Source: Byssochlamys sp. IMV 00236
Taxonomy: Eukaryota > Ascomycota > Eurotiomycetes > Eurotiales > Thermoascaceae
Direction of reading: 5' to 3'
Assembly (NCBI GenBank): GCA_001931875.2
Contig: MSJH02000799.1
Span: 124,001 to 188,000 of the forward strand
Length of the DNA stretch: 64,000 nt
In this document: in pieces, positions 1 through 11,404 of the stretch
How positions within the stretch are numbered: position 1 is the first letter of the stretch
How the letters are laid out: each line of letters opens with the position of its first letter
The notes under the pieces: model-generated
The model's input: the letters and a program-made list of their open reading frames with translations, nothing else
The model's database searches: none
Told to the model about the DNA's origin: nothing
Made by a program: the position numbers and the translations under genes

Positions 1-303
1 GAGGCCGGTGTAAGCATAATTCCCTCTGTTTGCGGAGGGAGATATGCCCCATCAACCAAGACCAAAGGGTGGAAAGGGAGCTGCAAAAATCCTGAAAGAC
101 ACACTGTGTCCCAGGGAAATGCAAAAGGGATGCAACAGATGAACATGTATGGGAAAGGCTCTCTGGGCCAATGCAGAATCAACGCGCGCACCTAAGACAT
201 GTATCTCTATGACAGGCACAAAAGAAAAGTTGGTGGGTAGAAGAAGGAAGACATAAACATTTTCGTATGCAGTCTCCATGCGTGGCAACGAGGGTGCAAC
301 GCC
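1..303. other. 3' flank of the phosphatase gene
   Basis: No supportable gene. This is the presumed 3' UTR and downstream flank of the minus-strand phosphatase gene ending at 304. The short frames here have no recognisable family content. Confidence 0.5.
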
Positions 304-2071
304 TCAGACAGGCTGTAGCTCTGGCTTCTCGGCTGCCCTGTAATCCGAATCGGAGGATAGCCTCGCCATCTTAGGAGATCTAATATCTGGATCGCCATCC
401 TTGGAACCCGTCCGACCGTCGTTCTCCTTGCCGTGACCCAACCTCAGTTCGGCTTGTTCCCTGATAACTTCGTAGATGAACAGCAGTTGCATCTCATTAT
501 ACACCATCATCATCCGCTGTTCACGCATGTGATCGACCGTGTCGAAGACGGGGTCTACCTGGGGATCACTGATCTCCAGAAGCGCTCCGGAGTCGAGTTC
601 CTTCAGAAGATAGTCCAGAGCAATGAACGTGCCGGTGCGCCCAACGCCAGCACTGCAGTGCACCACACGAGGGTTATCTGGGGTGGTAGATTTGGATTCA
701 GAGGCCTTGAGGAGCTCGAGAAGAGCCTGGCGATCCTCGCCTTCAGGCTTGGAGTAATCCGCCCAACCCCCAAATAAGAAATGCCAGACAATCTTTGACT
801 CCGAGCCTATCGTGAGTTCAAGCTTGCGGACCTGCGAGCGACAGGATTCGTCCCAGTGAGATTCCAGCAGAGTGACTCTGCCACTCATGCTTTCCTTGAC
901 CTTGTCACGCGCCTCGTCGTTGATAAAGGGATCCTCTTCCTCTATTTGTAAATCGATGGTGGGTTTTTCCTGGTCCAAGGGAAAGTACTGAGCACATTTC
1001 TCCCTGCCAGCTTCGACGGTCTGGGTCAGCATCACTACTACTGCCTCTTCCTTGCTCTCGTGGAAGACCATGTGCCAGAAATACGCGATTTGTCCTGTGA
1101 CGGGACCCTAGTCAAGAGTCAGTGAGAAAAGTCCAACAGATCCCGACAAAGGCTCAGAACTGACCTGCGTTGCGATGTATCTCCTCTCCTCGCCCTGAGT
1201 GGAAGCCTTCAACACGATCGGAGACGCATTGATGAAATCACTCTCGCCCTCGGGCACCTTGAGACGGATCCGAGAGTTCGCCCACACCAACACGTTCATG
1301 TAGCGGTTCCGCGCCTTTGCTTCGGGGCCTGTTTCGAGCGCCCAGCGGTGCGATCCATCGTTGGCAGTGGTTCCCTCGTGGACGCGACGTCTCTGACGCC
1401 ATTCGAGTTCATCAAACTTCTCGTGGATTTCTAAGGGCCCAGCATGCACGGATTAGTTTGTTTTTTCTTGAAGCATCTTTCGAGATTCGAGCTTTGGACC
1501 GACCTGAATATGACTGGCAGAGAAACGGCGGTAGAGGCACATTGCTGTGAGGCCGCTGTGCACTTGCTCCCTGGTCGACGATCAACGAGTCCGCGGGGAT
1601 CTCATCGCTGTCCTGCGAACGCCCACGCTTTGTTGCAACATTGGTATCGATCTTGATCGGCGAGGGCGCCATCTTAGCCGCAGCAGACCTCTGCAAGGCG
1701 CGAACCCGACCCAGGACGCTGCGCGCCTTTTTCGACGCCCGCTTCCCAGTCGATGCGAGTTTCCGAGATCTGCTGCGAAGGGCGAGCGACTCTGGAGAGG
1801 GGCAGCGGGGTAGCCCCGTCGCTGTTTCCCGCTCGCCGCTGTCGGATGCGCCAACACTTGGTCTGCTTGCTGAGTCTGGTCGCGATATCTGCAGCGAGGA
1901 CAGGTCGGGACAGGTATGGAAGCTCGACGGCGACGCTGACGGTGGTGGTGGTGGTGCAGCCAGTTTTCCAACTCCCGCGCGCACGAATCGCGGTCGCTGG
2001 AGATGTTGTCGCAAAGCCACTTTGGGCGTGTTGGGCACGTTGCGTGACGCCGAGAAATCCGTAGATAGCAA
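304..2071 (-). CDS. Protein tyrosine phosphatase (Pyp1/PTP1 class)
   Basis: Classical protein tyrosine phosphatase, expected to dephosphorylate phosphotyrosine in signalling proteins such as MAP kinases. Three exons: 2071..1504, 1430..1165 and 1107..304. The introns have gtcggt/ttag and gtcagt/ctag ends with CTAAT and CTGAC branch sites, and the frame is continuous (545 aa). The N-terminal ~200 residues are Ser/Pro/Arg-rich and look disordered. The catalytic domain starts near residue 193 (EIHEKFDELEW), carries a KNRYxN-like RNRYMNVLVW segment, and has the P-loop HCSAGVGRTG with catalytic Cys about 429 and Arg about 435. The WPD loop reads GGWAD: the general-acid Asp (about 395) is kept but Pro is replaced by Ala. 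The active-site set looks complete, so an active enzyme is inferred. Fission yeast Pyp1/Pyp2 and budding yeast Ptp1 are the nearest named relatives by motif. Which of them is the ortholog was not tested. Confidence 0.9.
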
Positions 2072-2843
2072 ATGAGTCTCCCTCCGCGAATCGGGCGGGC
2101 AAGACAGAATGCGTTGGAATGAATGGACAGACTTAGAGTTACTAACTCGTCGCTAACAGGGTCTCTGCCAGTGCCACCAGGGCTGGTTCTGAACAATAAT
2201 ATGTAATGTGGAAGTGTCTTTTGCGTGTACAATGGGACAAGACCCTTGTCGGACCTGCCCAGCAGTCCAGTTAATAATTAAAGAATAAGGAAAGACTTAA
2301 CTGATTATGATTAAGGGGGGTAGATCCGGATGATGATGCGCAAAAAGAGGAGTCATAAATAATAACTATAGACCCGTCAAGTTGACGACCGGATCACTAG
2401 CTGCCCAGTGGCAAAGATTGAAAGATCTAGAATAAAGAGGGATAGATATAGGAAAGAGAATCAAAATCATCATAGGAATCAACGATAATAATCATATTAT
2501 TAAGTGATTAGAGTAGTTACTACTGTACTCCGTAACTAATAATTAGATGCCGGGGAATGGATCTTGAATTCATCATTATTCATGTCCACTACTGCCGGTC
2601 ATCCGTTGGACCAAACCAAACCCGCTCTAGGAATGTCTTGGTTGTGCCTCGGTCTCTCACTCTAAAGCTTGCCTTCTTCCGTTCTGCGATCTTCCTCTTC
2701 TTATTCCAGCTCGTGACCTAGTTAACTATTATTTACTCAGCGGCACGCTTGAATGCCCTCGTTGCCAATGGCGCAATCTTGATTTCCATTCCGTGAAACT
2801 CGTAGCCTGTTCAGCTAGTGAAGCTGCTGCTGCCACTCCAGTC
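2072..2843. other. Divergent intergenic region, phosphatase / Mrx7-like
   Basis: Shared upstream region of the phosphatase (-) and the small Mrx7-like gene (+). The 2270-2570 part is AT-rich with ATAAT/TTAAT runs. No further gene is supportable. Confidence 0.5.
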
Positions 2844-3350
2844 ATGTTCAAAGGGTGGTGGCTGCGAGCCTTCGAGGTGGGTTTCGCCGACCAAAAAATT
2901 CTTTTCACCTTGGCCACCGCAGCGCAGCAAGCTAACAGCTCTCTTTCCATCTACAGATCTGGCTCACTGGCCGCGTATGTCTGATGGTTGCCGCCGTCTT
3001 GAATTGATCTTCGCTTGCTGACCCTTTTTTTTTCTGCTCGTCCCGCACAGCTCCTCGCCAGTCCAACATTCCATCGAATGGTCGGGAGAGTCCATCGAAG
3101 GATCCAAATTTTCAGATATGGAACCCCTCCAGAGGAGATGGGCGGCACGAAGATCGATAATAATAATGGTATTGGCTTCTATTTCCGTTTTTTTTTATCG
3201 GAATCCACCGGCTCTCATGGGAATATGTCCCTCCGTATTGAAATCCTCTAACAATGGAACGACCCTACAGGATCAGGAGCAAAGCATTTTCTGCAGCTCT
3301 TCAAAGACGAACTGAGCGAGCAGTTCAAGGGCAAACCGCGTAATCGATAG
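2844..3350 (+). CDS. Mrx7-like small mitochondrial protein
   Basis: Small gene of four exons, missed by simple frame searches: 2844..2876, 2957..2974, 3051..3168 and 3271..3350. The joined frame gives 82 aa beginning MFKGWWLRAFEIW. The central block LLASPTFHRMVGRVHR followed by PPEEMGGTKID resembles the fungal Mrx7 family, components of the mitochondrial gene-expression (MIOREX) assemblies. The Lys/Phe-rich tail (HFLQLFKDELSEQFKG) also fits. Donors are gtgggt, gtatgt and gtattg. Acceptors are all CAG, and the last intron has a CTAAC branch site. Exon 2 is only 18 nt. The family name is recalled from motif similarity and not searched. The splicing model rests on unbroken frame and good splice sites. 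Confidence 0.68.
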
Positions 3351-3746
3351 CGGTGGATTTTGAGTCTTGTTTACCAGCATGGGTGATGGATTTTGGATTT
3401 TATGATACCCCTTCCTAATCGCAATACGTTTTGGTCTCGTCGTTTATTGCTCGATGATCGAATTTCACAGTATCGACTACTTCATACGACTTCCATCTTT
3501 TCTTCTTTTGACATCTGTCTGTCTCTTCTATCTGTTGGGGCATATCGACAGAACACCGGATATAGATTGGGCTACAGAACTCTTGCACCGTGGACTGTGT
3601 CCCTCATTCTATCCGAAGAGCGAACCTCTGATTGCTTCATTCCGCTTTGTCCAGCCGCTTAACTTCACCGGTTTGGCTGGGACTTGAAATATCGAAGCAT
3701 ACACTGCTTGTATTGTTGTTATCAAGGGATCTTGACCCCGTCGGGG

Positions 3747-3772
3747 TATATATATATATATATATATATATA
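3747..3772. repeat. TA dinucleotide microsatellite
   Basis: Thirteen uninterrupted TA units in AT-rich intergenic DNA. Confidence 0.95.
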
Positions 3773-4589
3773 ATAAAATCAAATCGTCAGCGTGACGATC
3801 CCCATATATCGATAGTCATCCATCCAGTGGCCTGTAGATAAAATGCTCGAGTGAGAATATATAATACATGTATAAACGCCAAGGGCAGACGCATTGCCGA
3901 TCAGACACCCTCCAACCCTATCAGATCTCATCTACACGCGACCAGAAGCCATCTGGCGAAACATGACGATCCATACGTAGCACTGTACCTGTTATTCGAT
4001 AGTCTCAACACTCTCAATCCTTGCATATTTCATGCAAGACGTATTAAAAATCCAGTAAAAATGCATGATAAACTCCTACTCTTCTTAACCTGCAGCGCAC
4101 CAACCCACGTTCGGTCGATACGCGCAAGACCTAAAGGGCTGAAACAAAACGGACAGGGTCCGAAGCGAAGGTCGGGTCCATAGCCAGCTGAGGATGAAGA
4201 ACGAAGGAGCGAGGGTAGTAGTGATCGTCAGATCCAGGTTACATCATGATCATTCGCCGTAGTAGTCTAGCAGCAGTACTACAGCAGTAGTACCATAAGT
4301 ATGTATGGTAATTCTGCAGCGGCAGTAGGGCGCTTCCTCTTTCTCTGGGCAGCAGCCCTAGATCTGCGGAGAACCCGGTCTCGGGTTGATCATGGGAGGC
4401 GAATACAATAATACTCCGTAGTTAATAGGGCAGTCGATATTTTCATGGCCCGTATAGTTATTAGTCAAGTAACTTAACTACTCTAGTGAGTTATTGTTTC
4501 GTCACTGGGAGGGCCGGTGTTGTGTGGCTAATCAATTAATAATAAACAGTAATATTCTGGTTAGTTGATGATGCTGGTAATTAACTAAT

Positions 4590-4626
4590 TAATGATAATA
4601 ATAATAATAATGATGATAATAATAAT
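4590..4626. repeat. ATA/ATG imperfect trinucleotide repeat
   Basis: An imperfect tract of aat/gat units within a broader AT-rich intergenic segment (about 4530-4630). Confidence 0.8.
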
Positions 4627-5928
4627 CCTACGCAGTCGGTGGCCCTCGTATTTCCCGATTTTCTTCACGGAAACAGAGGGATAGCAACGATACCACCACA
4701 CAGCCACACACCAGCAGCATGGGAACGAGAGACAGCGAATAGTGAAAGCGAAATAATGAATTAGTGCATTAATGCCTGCTCATAAGCCGCCTTCGAGTCG
4801 ATTACGGATACTTCTGACAAGTTGACCACCGTTCTACCGCGGACGACCCTTGGATGAATGGCAGCCGGAGCGGATGAACCGGCGATGCCAACGAGCGGCT
4901 ATCCGGCCAGCGCTGCGACCGGGTGATTGGAAGAGATTCCAGCGGCGCGATGAAAAGGGAAATGAGGGTTTTTGCTGGTCGCTCTCCAGGGGTGGGAAGG
5001 ACGATGATCAGACGACGTGGTGAAACGGCCAGAGAGGCACCGGGTTGGCACCTGAATCGTGTATTACTCCATAACCTCACCAGAGGGCAGCAGGCTCAGG
5101 CTCATATAATGATACTTAATGAAGCAGAGACCAGGCGCGAGCTGGCTTCATTCCTCTCGAGTAGAGTATCTAACTCTTTTTCCTGCGCAGGGCGAGCATT
5201 CCTGAACCGTGTCACCGTTGAAATCGCGCCCCCCCTCCCCCCCACGTCTTGAAGACTTCTTCTTACGAAGCATAATTACTGCACAGCGCGTGCAGCCCTG
5301 AGCCTAACGTCCCTCGAGTTCAGTTCTTGCATAGAGTATTCTCCGTCCATCCCTGGTGGATAGACAAGACACCATTCTGCTTTTGCATCGCAAATCCCTA
5401 ATTAATGCAATAGTCGGCCTGGGGTTTATTTTTGGGCACGCGAGAGAGTCCGAGACAGAGATTTAGTCTAAGCCTAGGACTGTCTAGCGGGCCAAACGGT
5501 TTAACCGACGGCTGGAAGCCAAATTGGTCAGCTGACTGGTTCCTGGTCTTGCCCTGGGCTGGATCCATCGCTCGCTCCACGTCTCGCCTCGTCCGTTGAC
5601 TTTGACTCCCTTCACATCCCTTCTCCAATAATACCAAACTCCCCCTCGTTTTTCTCTGACTTCTCTCGTTTGGTCATTCATTCCTCCTGCCCTAGGGCCT
5701 CTTCTGTCTTTGTCCATCTCTGTTATCGTCCGCAGAGATCCATCCAGTCGTTCTCTTCATCATATCTCTCACATCCTCTGGCCCTCTCCTCCCTCGATCT
5801 ATCTGGGTCGTCAGTCACTAGTGCCAGATCGCTGAGCGTTCAGACCCTCCTTCTCGACGGCTGAACAGCCCTTCTGTACAGCCATAATATCTATACAGAG
5901 TCGAGAGTCGCCAAATATCACAGCAAAA

Positions 5929-6783
5929 ATGCGTTCGTTCTTCTGGCTCTGTCTGGCCCTCTTCGCCGTGCTCTCCGGCTCCGTCCAGGTCGACGAGAGG
6001 GACAATAAGATCAGCGCCTTGGACCCGTTGTCTCTGTCCAGCGCATCCTCAACCAGCGATACTGCTGCTGCCTCCTCCGCGACTTCCAGCAGCTCGTCCG
6101 CAGACTCGTCCTCAGAGACCTCCGCCCCTTCGACCTCTGCATCATCAACAGAGTCTGCAGCCCCTACCACCACCGCTAACACCGCTACCACCACCAGCGA
6201 CACTTCCAAGTCCTCGAGCACAAACGAGCCCAGTCCCTCTCAGACGAGCCAGACGGCTGCGAAGACGTCCGACACTACCGCACCCACCTCGACCTCAGAG
6301 ACCTCATCGGTCAGCAAGAGTAGCGACTCTTCGGCTACCACCACTGCTGCGAAGACCACTGGCCCCGCGCCCACTCCTGTGGTGATCGTTACCACCAAGA
6401 CCATTAGTGGAACCCCGGTGGCCTCTTCCTACACCTCCACTCCCACCGCGGCCTCTGAGACGGGTTCCCCCAGCTTAAACAACCAGAGCTCCGGCGGCTC
6501 AGGCAGCTCTGGCCTGAGTGAGTCCTCGAAGAAGGTCGTCATTGGTGTCGTCGTTGGTGTTGGTGGTGCCATTGTCATCGGTGTCATCGCTCTGGTCTTC
6601 TGGAGAGTCTGGGGCCGCAGGAGGAACAGGGACGCTACCGACGAGGATGATCTGATGAGCGCCGGTACGGCTGTCGGTGCTGGCAGTCGAGAGAAAGCGG
6701 CCAGCCCTGCCGGTACGCCATTCAAGTCAACGCTGGACCAGTACCATAACCCCGGTCCCGTCAATGCTGCATCCAACTTCTAA
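5929..6783 (+). CDS. Ser/Thr-rich single-pass membrane protein, Mid2-like
   Basis: Single-exon gene, 284 aa. It has a clean signal peptide (MRSFFWLCLALFAVLSGS). An extracellular region of roughly 180 residues follows, almost entirely Ser/Thr/Ala and therefore a likely O-mannosylated rod. Next comes one membrane segment at about residues 203-225 (Gly/Val/Ile-rich, ending in VFWRVWGRRRNR, a stop-transfer) and a short acidic-then-basic cytoplasmic tail. This is the architecture of Mid2/Wsc-type cell-wall stress sensors, which signal from the plasma membrane to the cell-wall integrity pathway. There is no cysteine-rich WSC domain in the ectodomain, so Mid2/MidA-like is preferred over Wsc. Low-complexity ectodomains make orthology hard to judge. 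The start is fixed by the signal peptide, and aaa precedes the ATG. Confidence 0.75.
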   Translation: MRSFFWLCLALFAVLSGSVQVDERDNKISALDPLSLSSASSTSDTAAASSATSSSSSADSSSETSAPSTSASSTESAAPTTTANTATTTSDTSKSSSTNEPSPSQTSQTAAKTSDTTAPTSTSETSSVSKSSDSSATTTAAKTTGPAPTPVVIVTTKTISGTPVASSYTSTPTAASETGSPSLNNQSSGGSGSSGLSESSKKVVIGVVVGVGGAIVIGVIALVFWRVWGRRRNRDATDEDDLMSAGTAVGAGSREKAASPAGTPFKSTLDQYHNPGPVNAASNF

Positions 6784-8345
6784 GCGTTGTATAAAAAAAA
6801 TACAAAAAAATGAAACTTGTTTGGTCTGCATCCGGTCGGTTTGGGTTTCTGTTGCGCTGCTGTTACGACTTAGTTCGAACACCATGGTTTGAGGCTACAC
6901 GGATGGACGTCTCTTGCGTGGTCGACTAACCGTCGGGTTATTTCTGACTTACGATTCAAGCACCTCCGCCGTGGATGTCGCCCATCTGGGGCTGCCTCTC
7001 CACATTCGCTCTCTACGATCATTCACGGGATTTATTTTTCACTGGCGCGACTAGGTGGGAAAGGATCGAGTCACGACTGCTTCTGTTTTCCAGGATTGCC
7101 CGCAGCGGCACTATCCTCACTATTCCGTTCATTTCACATAGACTCACTCACTGTTCCATTCTCGACAATCTTGCACGTCCCGTTCTCAGATACCTCTACT
7201 CTCGATCATCCGGCTGTTTCCGGTTTTTGTTTTTACCGTCCCTCAGCCTTCAAACTCGCGATGATTCCCACCTGGCTACCAGGAGTCACGAGTTTCGCGC
7301 AATGGGTTGTGTCATTGTTGTGCATATATGGACTATTCCCCCTTTGATTATCCGCGAACAATAGCCGGAAAGGCATGTCGTGGGAATCCGGTTGTTCCTG
7401 TCTTCTAGATTTTTCTCTTCCAGTTCGACGGGGTTGATTTGGATGCACATCTGCACCACAACTTTCCTCTGTGTATCTATGTAATATCTTTCTGACAAGA
7501 GTCAGCAATCAAATCAAAAAAGCGTTGATTTAGGCACTGCTCTAACCGTGACCAATTGACACTAGTGATGTAGTATCTATCAACAGGCATAAGAAATGAT
7601 GTCAATTCTGATTCCCGGTGACACTACTGAAGGAACCGTGCACAAAGCTGGCACCGTGAAGATCCCGCACTTGGAAGGCTCTAAAACCGCTGATCAGCAG
7701 CATCAGATAAAAATAACTCTTCTCTTGAACTTCTTCTCTACCAGGAGGCATCAACACGATGTAAGACTACCTTTCGAAACCAGCTCGTCCCGTTAAGAAA
7801 TCCAACACGGTGAAGCCCTGGCTCAAACGTATCTGAAACTCGAACTACTTACCCGACATGGCTACAAATTCCCAGGAGTTGTTACTTGACAAGGTATCGT
7901 GGATTAGTATCTCTTACTTGTTCCGGTAGGTTCTGAGTCTGAAAATAGTATTCCGGTTCGATCTTTTGTTAGAGAACTGGGTATTCTGCGTTGGAAGGGG
8001 AGGGGAGAGGAGTATGAGTTTGAGAATCATATCGGTGGTCTAGGGAGAGAGGGAGGAGAAATCCTGGTTTCGCTTCGGTTGTAGTCTGCTTAATTCCTTG
8101 TCTTGTTCTTTTGTTGCATTTTCTAGGGAAACTAGTGTGTATTATCTAGGAGTTTTATTGTTATTGTTCTTTTTTTTTTTGGGATATGTTTGTGATTCCT
8201 ACGGATCATCATCATAATCATTGGCGGGGATCTACCTTACCATCACCATCAACATCGTTACCGTCACTTTTTCCATCATAAATCGAAAAAGAAACCTAAA
8301 TCTCTCTTATCTATAGAGCAATCAATCCCAACCCTTGAAAGCGAA
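6784..8345. other. Intergenic region between Mid2-like and secreted Cys genes
   Basis: About 1.56 kb: 3' UTR of the Mid2-like gene and promoter of the seven-exon gene. Frames at 6889-7347 and 7233-7508 lack family features. Low-complexity T/G and CAT/ATC runs occur around 8160-8280. No gene is supported. Confidence 0.5.
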
Positions 8346-9429
8346 ATGCCACGACAACGACACCCCCAACTCACAACCTTACTCATCCTTCTTCTTTTCG
8401 AATTCCTTTCCTACTCTCTTGTTGTCGTCGTCGACGCCTCATCCATGGCTATAACGCATAAACTGGACCCGATGATGATGCGCATGTTATACGGCCAGAT
8501 GGTTAAGAGGAAAGATGATAATTTACAGGTGTGCTCTGCTCTGGACTTGTTATTTTGGGCGAATTTTATATTCCGTGGATAATACTGATCGGTTTTGCGG
8601 GTGAGAAAAGGTGTTTAAAGGAGTTATGGGAGCAGCTGCACCGGCGGTAAGAGAGTATTTCTTTTTGTTTCTCTTTTGAGCTCTATTCTGTCGAAGATGG
8701 CATGCGGCGGGTTCTTGAAGTTCTCGAGCGTTCGCTGATGGTGTGTGGTTACATATGTTAGATCACGGATACAGGAAATCCGGAGAGACCATTTGGCGTC
8801 GATGGGGATACGTTTGTGAGTTTCTATTCCCTTCTAGGATTATCGTTATTTTTATTTTCTAATCTGCTCTTTTCTCGCTAGACGGATTTCCAATCTGCAG
8901 GAGAGAGAAGGTTAGTCGTGGCAGTAGCAGTACCATGCTTATACACATGCTAGCAGCCTGGCGTGTATGGTTGATTTCTTCATATCAGACTTTACTAACA
9001 TGCTTCCTCTACAGCTGCGATAACCAATTCAACAGCTGTCAGCTTGTTAGAGAAACCTTATCTATGAATTTCACACCACTCGCATAAGCTGACAATACAC
9101 ATGCAGAAAGCGAATACGAACAAAACCTCGAATTTTACAGTAAAAGATTGCGAGGGGCAGCAGAGTTAGTCGAATTCTCTAATACACCATCCATCCTTTC
9201 TTTTCAATTAATGCTGCTCCGTATACTTCCCCGCAAATTGATTCGTGAAGGGTAATCAGGCTGACAAGTTTCCGATCTCTCTACAGAACAATGCCGTCTC
9301 GCTCAGTCGGCCGCTTCCGTGACTCGATTCGCTGCCATCGCGGACGTGACGAATGCAGCGTCTGAGCCGCAGCAGACGTTTCCATTTGATGAAGAATTCG
9401 ATATTGTTTGTGATGTCCCTGATGTCTGA
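8346..9429 (+). CDS. Small secreted cysteine protein, conserved fungal type
   Basis: Seven exons: 8346..8528, 8611..8646, 8762..8815, 8882..8910, 9015..9045, 9107..9164 and 9287..9429. They join into one frame of 177 aa. The N-terminus is a signal or anchor segment (TLLILLLFEFLSYSLVVVV). The mature part contains GNPERPFGVDGDTFTDFQSA, then CDNQFNSCQL, then KDCEGQQKQC, then a short Ala-rich tail. Four Cys in the pattern C-x6-C...C-x5-C suggest two disulphides outside the cell. This Cys block resembles a family of uncharacterised secreted proteins found in many ascomycetes; no function is known to me. Introns carry CTGAC branch sites (for example before 9106 and 9286). Splitting so small a protein into seven exons is unusual but each junction keeps frame. 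Confidence 0.72.
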
Positions 9430-10102
9430 TGGATTGGTTAAACGAAGGGAGTATTGGGTTTAATGTTTAAGATGCCCCTTTTTGGAGTTATACGTATGAG
9501 ATCAAGAGTATGATTAATTGATGGAGACGAGATGAGATGAGATGACCAAGTACTGTCTGTGTACTACTACTGTACAGTACATTTTAGAAAGGGGGAGGAC
9601 ATAAGGAGGCCGAGTTGACCGTCCTATGTACCTACAGCTAGCTACCTAGCTAATCTGCACAATCCACTCCAACCACACGATACGATCCACAAACACCATA
9701 TTCTCCCTCAATAATGAACTGACACATACCTTTCTAAAGTCAAAATCAATCTCCACCCAAGATCGACTCGTAGACACGCGACAAAATAACCTCCCTCGAT
9801 AGATCCGCGCGGCTGGCTGCCTCAGGAATGCTATATGCGCGAATCGGGACTAGCGCAGGGGTCTATCCGCGTGACGTCGTGACAAAAGACTAGTCTATCT
9901 AACGCGAATCTCGACCTTTTGACGCGGAGTGGCTGGTACAAATTTGTTGATTTTAGATCTGGATAGACATTATTACTCTCACTCTATCTATCTATCTACC
10001 CGAAGGACCCTTTAACCAAGAAGAAGAAGAAGGCGCAAAGAAGCTCTTACATCGCTTACAAACGCAACAAAGTCATCATCCGAGAAGAAAACGAAAAGTA
10101 TA
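9430..10102. other. Intergenic region
   Basis: 3' flank of the secreted gene and promoter of the gene at 10103. Short repeats (gagatgagatgagatg near 9528, ctatctatctatc near 9986) precede the start. No gene is supported. Confidence 0.5.
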
Positions 10103-10996
10103 ATGTCCGTCTCCGCGCTCCCTCATCCAACACACATCCCACTCCAGAACTCGTTCCATTACGTACCTGCGCGTTCCTCGCCGCTGGCTCCGCGCGATGC
10201 GAGTCGCACGTCTCGACTGATGATGTCCATGTCTGAATCATCTTCTTCATCCCCAGCTCCGAAATCAGGGATTTTTTCGAATTTCAACTTCAACACTTCA
10301 TCCTCAACTACTACTACTACCAGTGGCAAGGATGATCAAAACCCCCAGACCCGATTCGAATTCGGAAGCTTCTCGAACAACACTCCCAAATCATCCACAT
10401 ATGCCCAGCGGTACGCGTCTCAAGTCTCCAATCCAGCGAGCAAAGTCGCCTCTCGCAGCACCACGTCCGCATCAGAAGCAGCGCGCGCTAAGCGTCGAGA
10501 TATGTTCCTGAGCCGCGTGAAGCGAGATCGGGAAGCTGGTCGACTCGATGCGCGCGGCGAGCAGCTCATGATGATGGAGTATATGGCGGAGCAGAAGCAG
10601 TGGGGAGAGATTATGAGTCGTCGTGCGGATGGGATTCTCAGAGAGTACGGTCACGGTCTCGATGAAGAGGGGGAGGAAGTTGAGGAGCGTGGTGATGTGA
10701 TAGGTATGTAACTGACTACATGATTGCATTTACTCCTGGGATCGATGGGATGTGGAGCTGACGGAAGAGCAGATGAGGCGGATATGTACGCTTTGGATGA
10801 GTACATCTCGCAGGAACATGAGATGGAGGAGGCCCTTGAGGAATTGGCTCCGCAAAATGCGCCCTCGTCACCGCGCAGCGAGCGGGATTCGTTTTACAGC
10901 GACGATGACTATGATGATATCTTCATGGATCTGGCAGACCATGTCCAAGGCGCTGGACACCTGCAACATAGTCAGGACATGGATATGAGTGGCTGA
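10103..10996 (+). CDS. Conserved-looking protein of unknown function
   Basis: Two exons, 10103..10703 and 10773..10996, 274 aa. The first ~125 residues are Ser/Thr-rich and look disordered. A basic helical block follows (AARAKRRDMFLSRVKRDREA, then MEYMAEQKQWGEIMSRRADG). The C-terminal exon is strongly acidic (DMYALDEYISQEHEMEEALE and a DDDYDDIFMDLADH stretch), so the protein is charge-polarised. I do not recognise the family. A nuclear or RNA-associated role would be a guess. The intron has donor gtatgt and a tandem gagcag acceptor. Using CAG gives Asp at the junction; using GAG adds one residue, and both keep frame. Confidence 0.7.
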
Positions 10997-11404
10997 TCGT
11001 CCTAACGAGACTGCTCAACTTTATTGTTTTCTTTCTTGCATTGGGTGGCGTTGGAGTGACTTTCATTGTGCGGCGTTATGGGGTCGGTCTAATCTTCTGG
11101 ACTCGTGGTTCGAGACCTATGTTCATTCTTGAATGTCTCTGTGTGGGCCTAATATCGGCCACATGTGGTGTCTGCCATGGTACATATTTTGTGCAGATAA
11201 AAGGGGGTATCAGAAGTATGGGCTATGTATATACAAATCGTGCCTGCGCAAGTGACATAGATCATAATCTATTATAACGACCTGTGGTCATCGAGTAAAT
11301 GTGCCCAACCAATCAATCGCAGAGAGGGTCCAGTCTCCCGCTAAGTGTCCGAAAAAGAAAAAGAGACACGTAAAGAGTTATGGGATATACAAAATCCTAG
11401 CAGC
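10997..11404. other. Convergent 3' region, unknown gene / PEX19
   Basis: Shared 3' flanks of convergently transcribed genes. It contains polyadenylation-like AT-rich stretches near 11260-11280. No gene is supported. Confidence 0.5.

Larger units (their letters stand above)
3351..5928. other. Long intergenic region with microsatellites
   Basis: About 2.6 kb with no supportable gene. It holds a TA repeat (3747-3772), an AT-rich ATA/ATG triplet tract (about 4590-4626), and from about 5640 a pyrimidine-rich leader typical of the 5' UTR of the Mid2-like gene starting at 5929. Open frames at 3393-4183 and 4802-5252 have no family resemblance and no clear splice logic. Confidence 0.5.

Noticed and set aside
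1582..2232. Minus-strand frame of 216 codons overlapping the phosphatase N-terminus
   Set aside because: It is the alternative frame of the same disordered exon. The phosphatase exon 1 frame joins the catalytic exons and this one does not.
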